Assembly (NCBI GenBank): GCA_963777595.1
Contig: CAVZRE010000073.1
Coordinates: forward strand, 29,131-93,130
DNA: 64,000 nucleotides
Direction of reading: 5' to 3'
Source of the DNA: CAVVFX01 sp963777595
Lineage (GTDB): Bacteria > Acidobacteriota > Terriglobia > Bryobacterales > Bryobacteraceae
The number at the start of each line of letters is the position of its first letter. The stretch's first letter is position 1. Shown here piece by piece: positions 9,401-18,125 of the stretch. The notes under the pieces are model-generated. The model had not been told where the DNA came from and did no database searches. It saw only the letters and a program-made list of their open reading frames with translations. The translations under genes and the position numbers were made by a program.

Positions 9401-10493
9401 GAGTAACGCTCAGCACCGACGGGTTGGTTGCGGACCAGGTGACCGCCCGGCCAGTCAGGGCGGCGCCGGTGGAACTGTACACTTGTGCGGTCAGCTGCGC
9501 GGTAGCGTTTAAATTAAGGGTGAAGCCCGTTGTAAAGTTCTCCGGACCCACGATTCGGACAGACGCCACGGGTAGCAGGATAACCGGTGTGTTTCCAGTG
9601 GTGTACTGGACCGTGCCGCCCTCAAACGTCTGCTGAAAAATTCCACCGGGTAGGCTTTGCTGGTTCGACGTCGGCAATCCAAGCGAGCCGTAAGGCCCTT
9701 GCACGGTTTGATAAGTCGTGTAGATCGGGAGCGTCACCGCGTAATACCCTCCCGTGTTGTTACCCGAGGTGATTCCGTAAAACGCCCCGCCCGTAAAAAG
9801 CTGCTGTGTCGCAGTGGTTGTGGTCGATGCCGTAATCGTCGCCGTGGTGCTGATCGGAAGACCGACAGTCGAGCCCACTCCACCCAGCGATTGCCACTTG
9901 GTAAACTCGGGGTCCTTAATATATACGCAGTCCGTATCCGAGCCGGATTCGCAGGTCTGCCCGTTCGCCAGGGGGCTGTTGTAGGCAAATAGGGCGTAAT
10001 CATTACTGAATATCTGATAAGTACAGGAATTCGATCCTGCCGTCGGACACGTCAGCGTGTCCGTTGTCGGAAAACCCACCGTCCCCAGCCCAAGCGTGCT
10101 GTAGTAGGCGAAAATGCCCGCAGTGACCTGCAGGACAGCCGTATTCGACGCGTTTGCGTTCTGGTTCGCCATCACCAGTCCCAACGTAACCGCCGGTCCG
10201 GTGGGGCAGGTGCTGCCGGAACATGGCGCGGTCGGCGAGAACTCCTGATACAGCCCGATCGTACTCCCGATCTGGAGAGTCTTAACGCCCGATAGCGGAT
10301 AAACCGCCAGAGAGCTGAAGCCGTTGCGCGTCCACGCGTTCTGGAAAAGAAACGTGATTTCCGGCGTCGGAGCTCCTTGCCCGACCGAATACGTGGCGGC
10401 CGGAAGCAGCGGAACCTGCCCTAAGATCGCCAGGCCGAGTATGCCGGTCCGGAAGGTTGCGAAGTGGTTGAAAAAACGAGGGAAGGAAGGCAC
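6464..10493 (-). CDS. LGFP/Big-domain exoprotein with C39-like pseudopeptidase and Solibacter C-terminal module
   Basis: The open frame extends upstream to 10646, but the GTG at 10493 leaves a sensible export signal (GILGLAILGQVPLLPAA). Domain order by approximate residue is as follows. LGFP-type repeats run from 30-310 (GPYGSLGLPTSNQQ and similar). A Big_2-like domain is at 320-400 (AVTWSATNPSVLSVTPNG). More LGFP repeats are at 410-615. A Big_1-like domain is at about 720-810. A papain-like C39 domain is at about 835-1010, in which the catalytic Cys (GALVTSAAMVL instead of GC.xTS.AMVL) and His (GGSTVVVTG instead of GGHxVVxTG) are missing while NDP remains. A TIGR03437-like module is at 1130-1343. 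The single frame stops at 6522, cutting that module. Allowing two missing bases at about 6525-6545 restores the usual ending (LAIKAAGVVSNTVSVAIQ) and a TGA at 6466-6464. It probably acts outside the cell in wall or surface binding. Confidence 0.8.
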
Positions 10494-10900
10494 GGGTGAA
10501 CCATCTATGGTAATACGTTTGAACCCCCGCTTGCGTCTGAAGTTGCAGATGTGTTGTGGTGATAGGGCTCCGCCATTCCCCAGGAACGGCGGGCGGACCC
10601 CTACTTCCGCCACAGCCCATCCAGCGTGCGGATCGGCGGTACGCAACCTTCGGCTTCAGCCCATCAACCAGACTACGAAGTTGCTTGTCCCGGAAATATC
10701 AGCGCAGCCAGCCGCCAAACTGGCCGCGCCTCGAATTTGTGGAGCACAAGGAAAAACGTTTCGATTTACTTTGGCTATATCGGAATGTTATAGGAGTACC
10801 AGTTTTCTGTATAGGTACCTAAAGGTTAATTTCACGTGAACTTGAGCCTTCCCGAAATAAACTTGCGAGGAATGCCTGCTGCGCCGCACCTCAACATTGA
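10494..10900. other. Divergent intergenic region with a 10-bp palindrome
   Basis: The gap separates the minus-strand LGFP protein from the plus-strand comM-like gene, so it should hold both promoters. An AT-rich patch lies at about 10750-10830, and a perfect palindrome TTCACGTGAA is at 10831-10840. I could not assign -35/-10 boxes with confidence. Confidence 0.4.
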
Positions 10901-12425
10901 GTGCCCCTTTTCAAAACACGTAGCGCTGCCGTTTTTGGCATTGATGCCCACCCCATCGATGTTGAGGTCGACATGTACCGCTCGGGGATGGCTAAAGACT
11001 TTGTTTTGGTCGGCATGCCCGATACGGCTGTCCGCGAAAGCCGCGAGCGGATCAAATCTGCCCTGATGAATTCCGGCTTTGGCTATCCGAATAAAGCGGT
11101 CACCATCAACCTTGCCCCGGCTAATGTCCGTAAGGAAGGCGCGGGCTTCGATCTTCCGATGGCGATCGGTATTCTCGGCGCCATGGGCACAGTCGCGGGA
11201 CTCGATCGCCATCTGCTGGTCGGAGAACTGTCTCTCGATGGAACGGTGCGGCCCGTGCGAGGCGCGTTATCGGTTGCCGTCTGTGCGAAGCAGGAAGGCA
11301 TCCGCCGGCTGGTTCTGCCCGCTGAGAACGCTGCCGAGGCCTCCGTAGTCTCCGGCATCGATGTCTTCGGCGTCCGCTCGCTCGCCGAAGTCGTCGCCTT
11401 ACTCGCGCGCCCGGATGAGTTTCATCCCGCAGTCCCCGCCGATCAACCGGCCGCCAATTGGGATTGAAGACTCCGCCCCTGATTTTGCGGACGTCAGGGG
11501 TCAGACCACTGCCAAGCGAGCCCTCCAGGTCGCGGCCGCGGGCGGTCACAACGTCCTCATGATCGGTCCTCCAGGCTCCGGAAAAACCATGCTGGCCAAG
11601 CGCTTGGCAGGTATTTTGCCCCCGCTGACCTTCAACGAGGCCATCGAAACGACTAAAATTCATAGCATTGCGGGCATACTTCCGGCCGGCAAAGGACTCC
11701 TGAGCCGCCGTCCCTTTCGTTCCCCTCACCACACCATCTCGGATGCCGGCCTCATCGGCGGCGGCCTGGGATCACCGCGTCCCGGCGAGGTCAGCCTCTC
11801 CCACAACGGCCTCTTGTTTCTCGACGAATTTCCCGAATTCCCACGCAACGTTTTGGAACTCCTGAGGCAGCCGCTCGAGGATTTGACCGTGACCATCGCG
11901 CGATCGAATATGACCCTCTGCTTCCCGGCCAGTTTCACTTTGATCGCGGCGATGAACCCCTGCCCGTGCGGGTTCTACGGCGACTCGACCCGCGAATGCC
12001 GGTGCACGCCCGCCATCATCCAACGCTACCTCGGGAAGATCAGTGGACCTCTGCTCGACCGCATCGATATCCATATTGAAGTTCCCGCTGTCCCCTACAA
12101 AGAACTGCGCGGCGATCAGCGCTGCGAATCTTCGGCCGAAATCCTGGCGCGCGTGGAGATCGCGAGAGAGGTTCAACAGCAGCGCGGGTTCTACAATTCG
12201 CGCATCCCCTCGCGACTCATCCGCAAACTATGCAGCCTCGACGCCGCCGGTGAGCGCACCCTCGAAATGGCCGTCCGCCGGATGAGTCTGTCTGCCCGCG
12301 CCCATGACCGCCTGTTGAAAGTCGCGCGGACGATCGCCGATCTCGATCACAGTGAATCGATTTCAGCAAAGCATATCGCCGAAGCCGTGCAGTACCGCAG
12401 TCTCGATCGGAATTATTGGAATTAA
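10901..12425 (+). CDS. comM: Mg-chelatase-like AAA+ ATPase, ComM/YifB family, one frameshift
   Basis: Family members are cytoplasmic hexameric AAA+ helicases that promote branch migration during natural transformation (ComM). The GTG at 10901 gives the expected start (SAAVFGIDAHPIDVEVDM). The N-terminal Lon-protease-like fold (about 1-175) carries VGMPDTAVRESRERI and KEGAGFDLPMAIG. After one extra base at about 11465 (in AATTGGGATTGAAGAC) the frame changes and continues EDSAPDFADVRGQ, Walker A MIGPPGSGKTMLAKR, the family motif PFRSPHHTISDAGL, Walker B LLFLDEFPEF, the zinc-type segment AMNPCPCGFYG, and the C-terminal helical domain ending YRSLDRNYW. Total is about 507 residues, the usual length. 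Removing the extra T gives a complete protein, so a sequencing error is likely. No other competence gene is in the window. Confidence 0.9.
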
Positions 12426-12534
12426 GACGATACGATTGAGGCAGGACGGTGAGAACATCCGGGCGCGTCGATCTCCCCGTCCTGATGCAGTACAATGACA
12501 TTTCAATCCAGTTGAGCCGGCCTAAATTCTCTCG

Positions 12535-13719
12535 ATGAAGGAGGCGTTGCCCAGGTCTCCGGACACCACCAATCCGTCCGCACCATCCAGCGAATCCATC
12601 CGCAAACCAGTGGGTCCCTGGACCTTCCTCCTTGCCCCTCTCTATTGTTTTCTTCTGGTCGAGTTGATCGTGTTCCACTCGGGGATTTACGCGCGGTTCC
12701 TCGATCCTGGCACTACGTCCACCGGCTATCTCGAGTCCGTGTTGAGCGAAGAGCTGCATCGCCAGGCCGACGCCCGGAAACGGATTCTCGTCGTCGGCAA
12801 TTCGCGTGTCGCCGAGGGCTTCTCTGCCAAAATCGGTGACGATCGCGCCGGCCGCGGCGTCTATTCTTTCGCCAACCTCGCAGTCAACGGCACCAATTGC
12901 CGCATCTGGTATTACTTGATCCGGGCCGCCGATCCCCACTGCGATCGCTATGCCGCAATTGCCATCCCAATCGATGACTATGGCGATCCCGACGACGACG
13001 ATCCCAACAACGAGGAGAATATCCCGGACCAGGGAAGGGAGATCACCTGGTTGGTCAACCGCCTCAACCCTACCGACATCATCCCGTATGCCCTGTCCTT
13101 CCAATCGTGGAAATCCCGAAGCCGGGCTTTCCTGGGCGCGGTTTTCGAATTCGTAACCTATCAAAATGACTTTCAGAGATTTCTCGAACACCCCATGCGC
13201 CGGTTCGAGCTCATTGCCAATGAAAAAAATTGGGGCGCATTCGCACGCTACGGATACGAGGGTACGACCAACAGCATGGCTGGCCTTCGCGTCGATTGGG
13301 CCAGTCAACACGCGGCGTACCCGCCCGGCATCGCTAAGGATCGGCAGCGGCAATACGACCACAGCCTCTTCGGCCGCCCTCCGCAATTCGGCCAAACTCG
13401 CGCCTTCGAACTCCGCTGGCTAGGCGCGATCATTGACCGCTATCGCCACTCCAAGACCCGCATCGTCATCTTTCAACCTCCCCGCAACCCAACCCCGCGG
13501 CCCGATTCCCTCGCCCATCTTTCGTGGACCGCCGTGGACCAACTCCGCAAACTTCCCCGCGTAACCGTGATCGATCGCCGCGCCTTCGAAAATCTCGAAA
13601 AGCCTGACCTCTTCGCCGACCTGAAGCACCTCAATTCCAGCGGCCGGAAGCTCTTCTCGCCCAGACTCGCTGAAATGGTCATAGAAAGCGCCTTCTGTTC
13701 AGGACCGTCCAGGCAATAA
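12535..13719 (+). CDS. Membrane-anchored SGNH-hydrolase-like protein
   Basis: 394 residues with one N-terminal membrane helix (about 28-48, FLLAPLYCFLLVELIVF) and the rest probably periplasmic. ILVVGNSRVAEGF (about 81-93) resembles block I of SGNH/DltD-like esterases, where GDS becomes GNS. NLAVNGTN resembles the Asn block, and DLKHLNSSGRKLF near residue 360 matches the catalytic Asp-x-x-His block. Proteins of this build usually act as O-acetyl esterases or acyltransferases on cell-envelope glycans. An acidic patch (DDYGDPDDDDPNNEEN) at about 140-155 is unusual. It starts 110 bp after comM and has no obvious partner. The substrate is unknown. A long antisense frame over the same DNA has no domain sense. 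Confidence 0.75.
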   Translation: MKEALPRSPDTTNPSAPSSESIRKPVGPWTFLLAPLYCFLLVELIVFHSGIYARFLDPGTTSTGYLESVLSEELHRQADARKRILVVGNSRVAEGFSAKIGDDRAGRGVYSFANLAVNGTNCRIWYYLIRAADPHCDRYAAIAIPIDDYGDPDDDDPNNEENIPDQGREITWLVNRLNPTDIIPYALSFQSWKSRSRAFLGAVFEFVTYQNDFQRFLEHPMRRFELIANEKNWGAFARYGYEGTTNSMAGLRVDWASQHAAYPPGIAKDRQRQYDHSLFGRPPQFGQTRAFELRWLGAIIDRYRHSKTRIVIFQPPRNPTPRPDSLAHLSWTAVDQLRKLPRVTVIDRRAFENLEKPDLFADLKHLNSSGRKLFSPRLAEMVIESAFCSGPSRQ

Positions 13720-13736
13720 CCTAATTCTTCTTCGTA

Positions 13737-13758
13737 GAGCAGGCGTTTTCGCCTGCTC
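13737..13758. repeat. 9-bp inverted repeat between convergent genes
   Basis: GAGCAGGCG-TTTT-CGCCTGCTC forms a perfect hairpin between the convergent SGNH-like gene and the helicase. No T-run follows on either strand, so a Rho-independent terminator is doubtful. The same GTAGAGCAGGC opening occurs near 25306, which suggests a small dispersed palindrome family. Confidence 0.55.
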
Positions 13759-13776
13759 CTGGCCAGATTGGATAGA

Positions 13777-16700
13777 CTAGCCGCCTGCCGGACACTTTCC
13801 CCGATAGAACGGACACCGTGTGCAATGTGCCCCTTCTTTTAACGGAAATTGATTCTCTCTCTGGGCGGCTGCCAGTTCTTCCACTAAATCCCTCGCCGCG
13901 CCCAAATGTCGCGCCGTCAACTCTACCCGAACCAGGACGTCCGGCCGCAGAAAATGCAGCCACGCTTCCGTCGGCGGCGCTCCGGTAAGCTTTTCCATTG
14001 CCAGCGCATAGTATCGAAGCTGGAGTTTGTAACTTTCCCCGCGAGCCTCCACCTCATCTTTGCTGACGTCGTCCGTCTTATAGTCGACAATCGTATGCCC
14101 CATCCGGTCTTCAAACCATAGATCGATCTGGCCGCGCAGCACCATCTCGCCAATCGTGAACATGACGTCGAACTCGTGCTCCACATGACGCGCTTTTCTG
14201 GCGCGTCGGCCGAGCTCGCTGCGGTCGAATGTATCCGCCAGCCGCAGCGCTTCGAAATCAGGCGTCACCACCTCTTGCGACGCCAGCAATGCATGCACCT
14301 GGCGCCCCAAGTCACTCGACGTCAGCGGCCCGGCGGCCGTGGAAGAAGTCGCCTTCCCGGCTGTCTCCCAGCCCAGATACCGCGCCAGATAATATCTTCT
14401 TGGACAGTCCGCGAACAGTGTCAAAGAAGTCACCGTGACGTTCGATTCCTCCTGCCCTGTGATCCTGGGCCGCTCAAGCTCCTGGATGCTGCTGGAGAAC
14501 GCGCCCGCGCGATCCACCCGAAACGACGCCGGTGTGCGCGTAAGGCTCCGAACCACGGCGGCAAACTCGCGCTCCGGCCGTCCTGCCTGTATCACTCGCG
14601 GCGGTGCATCCGCCTCGAGCGAGCCCATTCCGAAAATGCTCGCCATCAGCTCAGCCCACTTGGCGGGTTTATCTTTTTCGGCCAGTGCGTAGGACAACAC
14701 CAGATGCTCCTCGGCCCGCGTCATCGCGACATACAGCAACCGGTCCGATTCGTCGTCCTCGCGTTCTTTGATGGCAGCTTTATTGCGTCCGCGAAACCAG
14801 TCCGGCACCATCTCACCGCCGGACGGATTTCGCCACTTGGTGCCCAGTCCGCCCGCCGTTGTAAAAGTCAGCGACGGGATCCCGGCCCCCATCCGGCTCT
14901 GCATCCCGGGTATAAAGACAATCGGAAACTCCAGCCCTTTGGAGGCGTGGGCCGTGATCACGCGGACTGCGTTCAAGCCTTCGTCGAAAGGAGCGTCAGC
15001 CTCGCGCGCGTCTTCTTCGCGAATCAACTTGATCTCGTGTACGAATTCCGCCAGCGACCGGTCTCGCGGCGCATTCCGGGCCAACGCCAGCAGTTTCTCG
15101 ATATTGTTCCCACCCGTCGTACCGGGCATCCACTGATAGCCGCTGTCCGCCATCGCGTTCGTCAGCAGCCGGTCGACCGGTAGCGATTGTGCCATGGCTC
15201 GCCAGCGTCCTAGATGAGTGCGGAAATGCTGGAATCGTTCGGCATCGAGCGGGTCGAGGTCAAGACCCCCGTCCTCCAGACTCTCTGCCAGATTCTCGCG
15301 TCCGTGCTTCAGCCGCAGCAAACCCTCATCCGACACTCCGGCCAGCGGAGACCGCAGCACCACGGCCAGGCTCACTTCGTCGCGCGGATTTGAAATCGTC
15401 CGCAGCAGGTGAGTGAGGTCGCGTATCTCCCGCGACTCGAAGAAGCCCATCTGTCGCGTGACCTGATATTGCACCCCGAACCGGTCGAACGCTTCCCCGA
15501 GCGGACCCACAATCGATGCCTTTCGGACCAGCACCGCCATATCGCGGAAATCGGCAGGCCGGCTGTCCGTGCCGATCGTGAGCGAACTCCGCAGTTCGAG
15601 GATCCGGCCGGCCACCCATTCCGCCTCCGTTCGACTGGCCGCTTCGGTAGTCTCGCCCAGCGCCGCAGTCACCTCGATGCACGGCATCTCTTTAACCGGT
15701 AGGTCTCGGCGGGCATTTAATTCCCGAGACTCCACTCCGGATGCTTTCTCGACCACGGCTTCCACCGCACGCAGTATTTCCGGCCGGCTGCGAAAATTGT
15801 CGAATAGCTCGACGTGATGTTGCCCGCTCGACTGGACTCGTTCGCGATGCCCTCGAAAAACCTCCGGCGTCGCGTAACGGAATCCGAAAATCGACTGGTT
15901 AATGTCCCCCACCGCATAAAAGTTGCCCCGCCCCCGTAACAGTTGCAACAATCGCGCCTGTTGTCCGTTGGTGTCCTGAAACTCATCCATCAGGATTTGG
16001 CGGAACTGCGCTCGCACCTTGTCGCAAACTGCCGGATGTTCTTCCAGTAACCGGATCGCGAAATGTTCTAAATCGGAGAAGTCCAACATTCCGAGCTTCT
16101 GTTTCTCCCCCCCATAGTGAAGGTCGAACCGGATCAGAATTTCGATCAGTGTGCGGCGGTCCTTCAGGTACAGTTTCACTATGGCGGCGCCGAGAAGCTC
16201 TTCGGCCTGCCGTTTCACTTCATCGAAATCCGCTTTCCAATCCTGGTGAATCGATCCTGGCAGAAACTTGAACGACGCGGTCTCGGCGACTAACGCGTCC
16301 CATCGCCGGTCCCGGTAAGCTGCGCGCGCAGCCGTAACCCATTCGCCCAGACGATCGCGATACTCTCGCCGCTTGTCTGTCATCTTGCCGGTGAAGCGGC
16401 TGTACTCCGCGATGAATGCTGCACCCGCATCCAGCATTTCCCCCAGGTCGGGAACGCCTGCGGCCAGAACCTCCTCGAATGAAACTCCCGCGCTTCGGAT
16501 CGCATCATGAACGTCGACCAGCGGCCCCGCCAGGTCCGGCTGTTCAATCGCGCTCATCAGCCTGCCGGTCTCTTCGGGATTCTCGCGGAAGAAAGTGTCG
16601 AGCGTCTCCACCGCGCACCGCGCTCGCCGGATCTGTCCCTGGCGTTCGTCCAGGATCGCGAATTGTGGATCGACTCCCGCCGCGATCGCGTTCTCCTTCA

Positions 16701-16995
16701 ACAATCGCTGACAGAAACCGTGTACCGTCGAGATGTAAGCCGCCTCGATCTGTCGCCGCACCGGAGGATCCGACGCAAAAGCCTTAACCATCTTGTCCTT
16801 CATGTTGGCTGCGGCTTTTTCCGTAAATGTGATCGCCAGAATCTCCCGCGGCAGAACGCCATCGAGGATCAGTTGACGGTAGCGCTCCACCAGCACCGTC
16901 GTCTTACCGGAACCCGGGCCGGCCACAATGCACGCGTCCTCTCCGAGACGTCCGATGTCGATCGCGGCAACTTGAGGAGGAGTGAATTCCGGCAC
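13777..16995 (-). CDS. UvrD/AddA-type helicase fused to a RecB-family nuclease with Fe-S cysteines
   Basis: 1072-residue DNA end-processing enzyme. Superfamily 1A helicase motifs are complete: I (VAGPGSGKTTVL, about 23-36), II (LMDEFQDTN), III (VGDINQSIFGFR), IV (FRSRPEIL), V (VITAHASKGLEFPIV) and VI (LLYVAMTRAEEHLVLS). The C-terminal PD-(D/E)xK nuclease (about 860-1072) has GQIDLWFE, IVDYKTD and QLRYYALA. A cysteine at about 864 (DCPRRYYL) plus a C-terminal C-x2-C-x6-C (C1058, C1061, C1068) reproduces the four-cysteine Fe-S staple known in AddB and Cas4 nucleases, which is not typical of AddA itself. No addB/rexB neighbour is present; the adjacent genes are unrelated. It may work alone, or with a partner encoded elsewhere, in double-strand break resection. 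Confidence 0.88.
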   Translation of the reverse strand: MPEFTPPQVAAIDIGRLGEDACIVAGPGSGKTTVLVERYRQLILDGVLPREILAITFTEKAAANMKDKMVKAFASDPPVRRQIEAAYISTVHGFCQRLLKENAIAAGVDPQFAILDERQGQIRRARCAVETLDTFFRENPEETGRLMSAIEQPDLAGPLVDVHDAIRSAGVSFEEVLAAGVPDLGEMLDAGAAFIAEYSRFTGKMTDKRREYRDRLGEWVTAARAAYRDRRWDALVAETASFKFLPGSIHQDWKADFDEVKRQAEELLGAAIVKLYLKDRRTLIEILIRFDLHYGGEKQKLGMLDFSDLEHFAIRLLEEHPAVCDKVRAQFRQILMDEFQDTNGQQARLLQLLRGRGNFYAVGDINQSIFGFRYATPEVFRGHRERVQSSGQHHVELFDNFRSRPEILRAVEAVVEKASGVESRELNARRDLPVKEMPCIEVTAALGETTEAASRTEAEWVAGRILELRSSLTIGTDSRPADFRDMAVLVRKASIVGPLGEAFDRFGVQYQVTRQMGFFESREIRDLTHLLRTISNPRDEVSLAVVLRSPLAGVSDEGLLRLKHGRENLAESLEDGGLDLDPLDAERFQHFRTHLGRWRAMAQSLPVDRLLTNAMADSGYQWMPGTTGGNNIEKLLALARNAPRDRSLAEFVHEIKLIREEDAREADAPFDEGLNAVRVITAHASKGLEFPIVFIPGMQSRMGAGIPSLTFTTAGGLGTKWRNPSGGEMVPDWFRGRNKAAIKEREDDESDRLLYVAMTRAEEHLVLSYALAEKDKPAKWAELMASIFGMGSLEADAPPRVIQAGRPEREFAAVVRSLTRTPASFRVDRAGAFSSSIQELERPRITGQEESNVTVTSLTLFADCPRRYYLARYLGWETAGKATSSTAAGPLTSSDLGRQVHALLASQEVVTPDFEALRLADTFDRSELGRRARKARHVEHEFDVMFTIGEMVLRGQIDLWFEDRMGHTIVDYKTDDVSKDEVEARGESYKLQLRYYALAMEKLTGAPPTEAWLHFLRPDVLVRVELTARHLGAARDLVEELAAAQRENQFPLKEGAHCTRCPFYRGKCPAGG

Positions 16996-17068
16996 GCTGA
17001 TCTAAGTATTAACTAAATTGCAACGAAACTGTCGTCGCCAGTACAGCTTGTTCCTTCATCCTGGAACT

Positions 17069-17779
17069 ATGACCCACAACGATTGGCTGATTATTCACGA
17101 TTTAAGCCAACAGCAAGAGTCCCCTGCGATTTCTTCGGTGTTACATCTAATAGCATCCCTAAGCAGTTCTGACGCGGCCCATTTGTATTGGATGGATCCG
17201 GCCATGTTCGAGCTACGCCTGATTAGCGCTAGCCCGAAAACGGAGGATGGCCGGATCTCCCGCGTCAGTTTGCAGTTCCCCGCCCGGTTTGAGCCGTGCA
17301 TCATCGCCGCCGGCGATCCCGGTTTCGATAGTTTCCCGGAGACGCTCGTGTCGCAAGTTTCCTCTCTCGTCGTTTTCCCGATTCGCATGGAACAAAAGTT
17401 AACAGGCATGCTGACCTTGTCCCGCAAGGATTCCCGCCCGTACGGCCCAGCCGTGATCGAAGCTGCGTCCCAAGCCGGTGAGGCCTTGGCGGCGGCGATG
17501 AGGGAACTCGAACGCAGCCGCGAGGTCGATAACCTCCGTGCCAGGCTGCAGTCGGCGCGCCAGGAAAATTTATTGCTCGAGAAACGGCTCGCGGAACGGA
17601 AACTCGTGGAGCGAGCCAAAGGCCTGCTCCAGATCCACTACGGCTGGACGGAGGAAGATGCCTACTATCACCTGCGACGCACCAGCCGCCAGCAGCGTAC
17701 CCCCATGGCCGTGATCGCCCAGCGCGTAATCGATGTCGTCGCCGCCAGGGAAGTCGGGCAGGAGCGTCTGTCGGCGTAG
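17069..17779 (+). CDS. GAF-ANTAR RNA-binding regulator
   Basis: About 236 residues from the ATG at 17069; a TTG 51 bases upstream is possible but has no ribosome site. The N-terminal half (about 15-150) has the strand/helix pattern of a GAF sensor (SLVVFPIRMEQKLTGMLTLSR). A coiled-coil linker (about 150-190, RARLQSARQENLLLEKRLAERK) leads to an ANTAR domain with KLVERAKGLLQIHYGWTEED and HLRRTSRQQRTPMAVIAQRV. ANTAR domains bind paired hexaloop hairpins in mRNA leaders and act as antiterminators. There is no phospho-receiver domain, so the signal is probably a small ligand. The GAF ligand and RNA targets are unknown. Its 3' neighbour is a PHA-system-type protein 23 bp downstream, possibly co-transcribed. 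Confidence 0.85.
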   Translation: MTHNDWLIIHDLSQQQESPAISSVLHLIASLSSSDAAHLYWMDPAMFELRLISASPKTEDGRISRVSLQFPARFEPCIIAAGDPGFDSFPETLVSQVSSLVVFPIRMEQKLTGMLTLSRKDSRPYGPAVIEAASQAGEALAAAMRELERSREVDNLRARLQSARQENLLLEKRLAERKLVERAKGLLQIHYGWTEEDAYYHLRRTSRQQRTPMAVIAQRVIDVVAAREVGQERLSA

Positions 17780-17802
17780 CCCAACTACAATAGGAATGGT
17801 GC

Positions 17803-18123
17803 ATGCGAATCATCATTCCAACTAAAAAGAGCGTAGAAGATACCAAGCGCATCGTCGAACGCTCCACGGAGGATCTGTTCCGCTCCGCCGCGGGCGGTAT
17901 CGTCCAGATCAGTGGCATCGAAAAAAGCTGGTCCGGCGATACCATGAATTTTTCCTTCAAAGCCGGCGTTGCCTTTCTCGCGACAACCATTCAGGGCACC
18001 GTCGCCGTGACCGAAAAGGACGTCACCATCGATGTCGCCATTCCCGAAGCCTTCCGCCGCTTCATCGCCGAAGATAAGCTGAAGTCCGGCATCGAAACGC
18101 GGATTCGCGGACTGCTCGCCTGA
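17803..18123 (+). CDS. Polyhydroxyalkanoic acid system-type small protein
   Basis: 106 residues: MRIIIPTKKSVEDTKRIVERS, then a beta-rich centre (WSGDTMNFSFKAGVAFLATTIQGTVAVTEKDVTIDVAIP) and a helical end (FIAEDKLKSGIETRIRGLL). This order matches the family annotated as putative PHA granule/system proteins (PHA_gran_rgn), whose biochemical role is unclear. It has a fair ribosome site (TAGGAA) ahead of the ATG and follows the ANTAR regulator by 23 bp. No PHA synthase is nearby, so a role in PHA here is unproven. It ends 2 bp before the convergent gene at 18126. Confidence 0.7.
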   Translation: MRIIIPTKKSVEDTKRIVERSTEDLFRSAAGGIVQISGIEKSWSGDTMNFSFKAGVAFLATTIQGTVAVTEKDVTIDVAIPEAFRRFIAEDKLKSGIETRIRGLLA

Positions 18124-18125
18124 CC

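Noticed and set aside
10831..10840. TTCACGTGAA as a specific regulator site
   Set aside because: A single 10-bp palindrome without a second copy or a named family is too weak; kept only as a note in the intergenic entry.
12217..13395. 392-residue antisense open frame over the SGNH-like gene
   Set aside because: It has no domain sense or ribosome site and mirrors the GC-rich coding frame of the plus-strand gene, which has a membrane helix and SGNH-type blocks.
14176..15183. 335-residue plus-strand frame inside the helicase gene
   Set aside because: Low-complexity Arg/Pro-rich shadow of helicase motifs on the minus strand.
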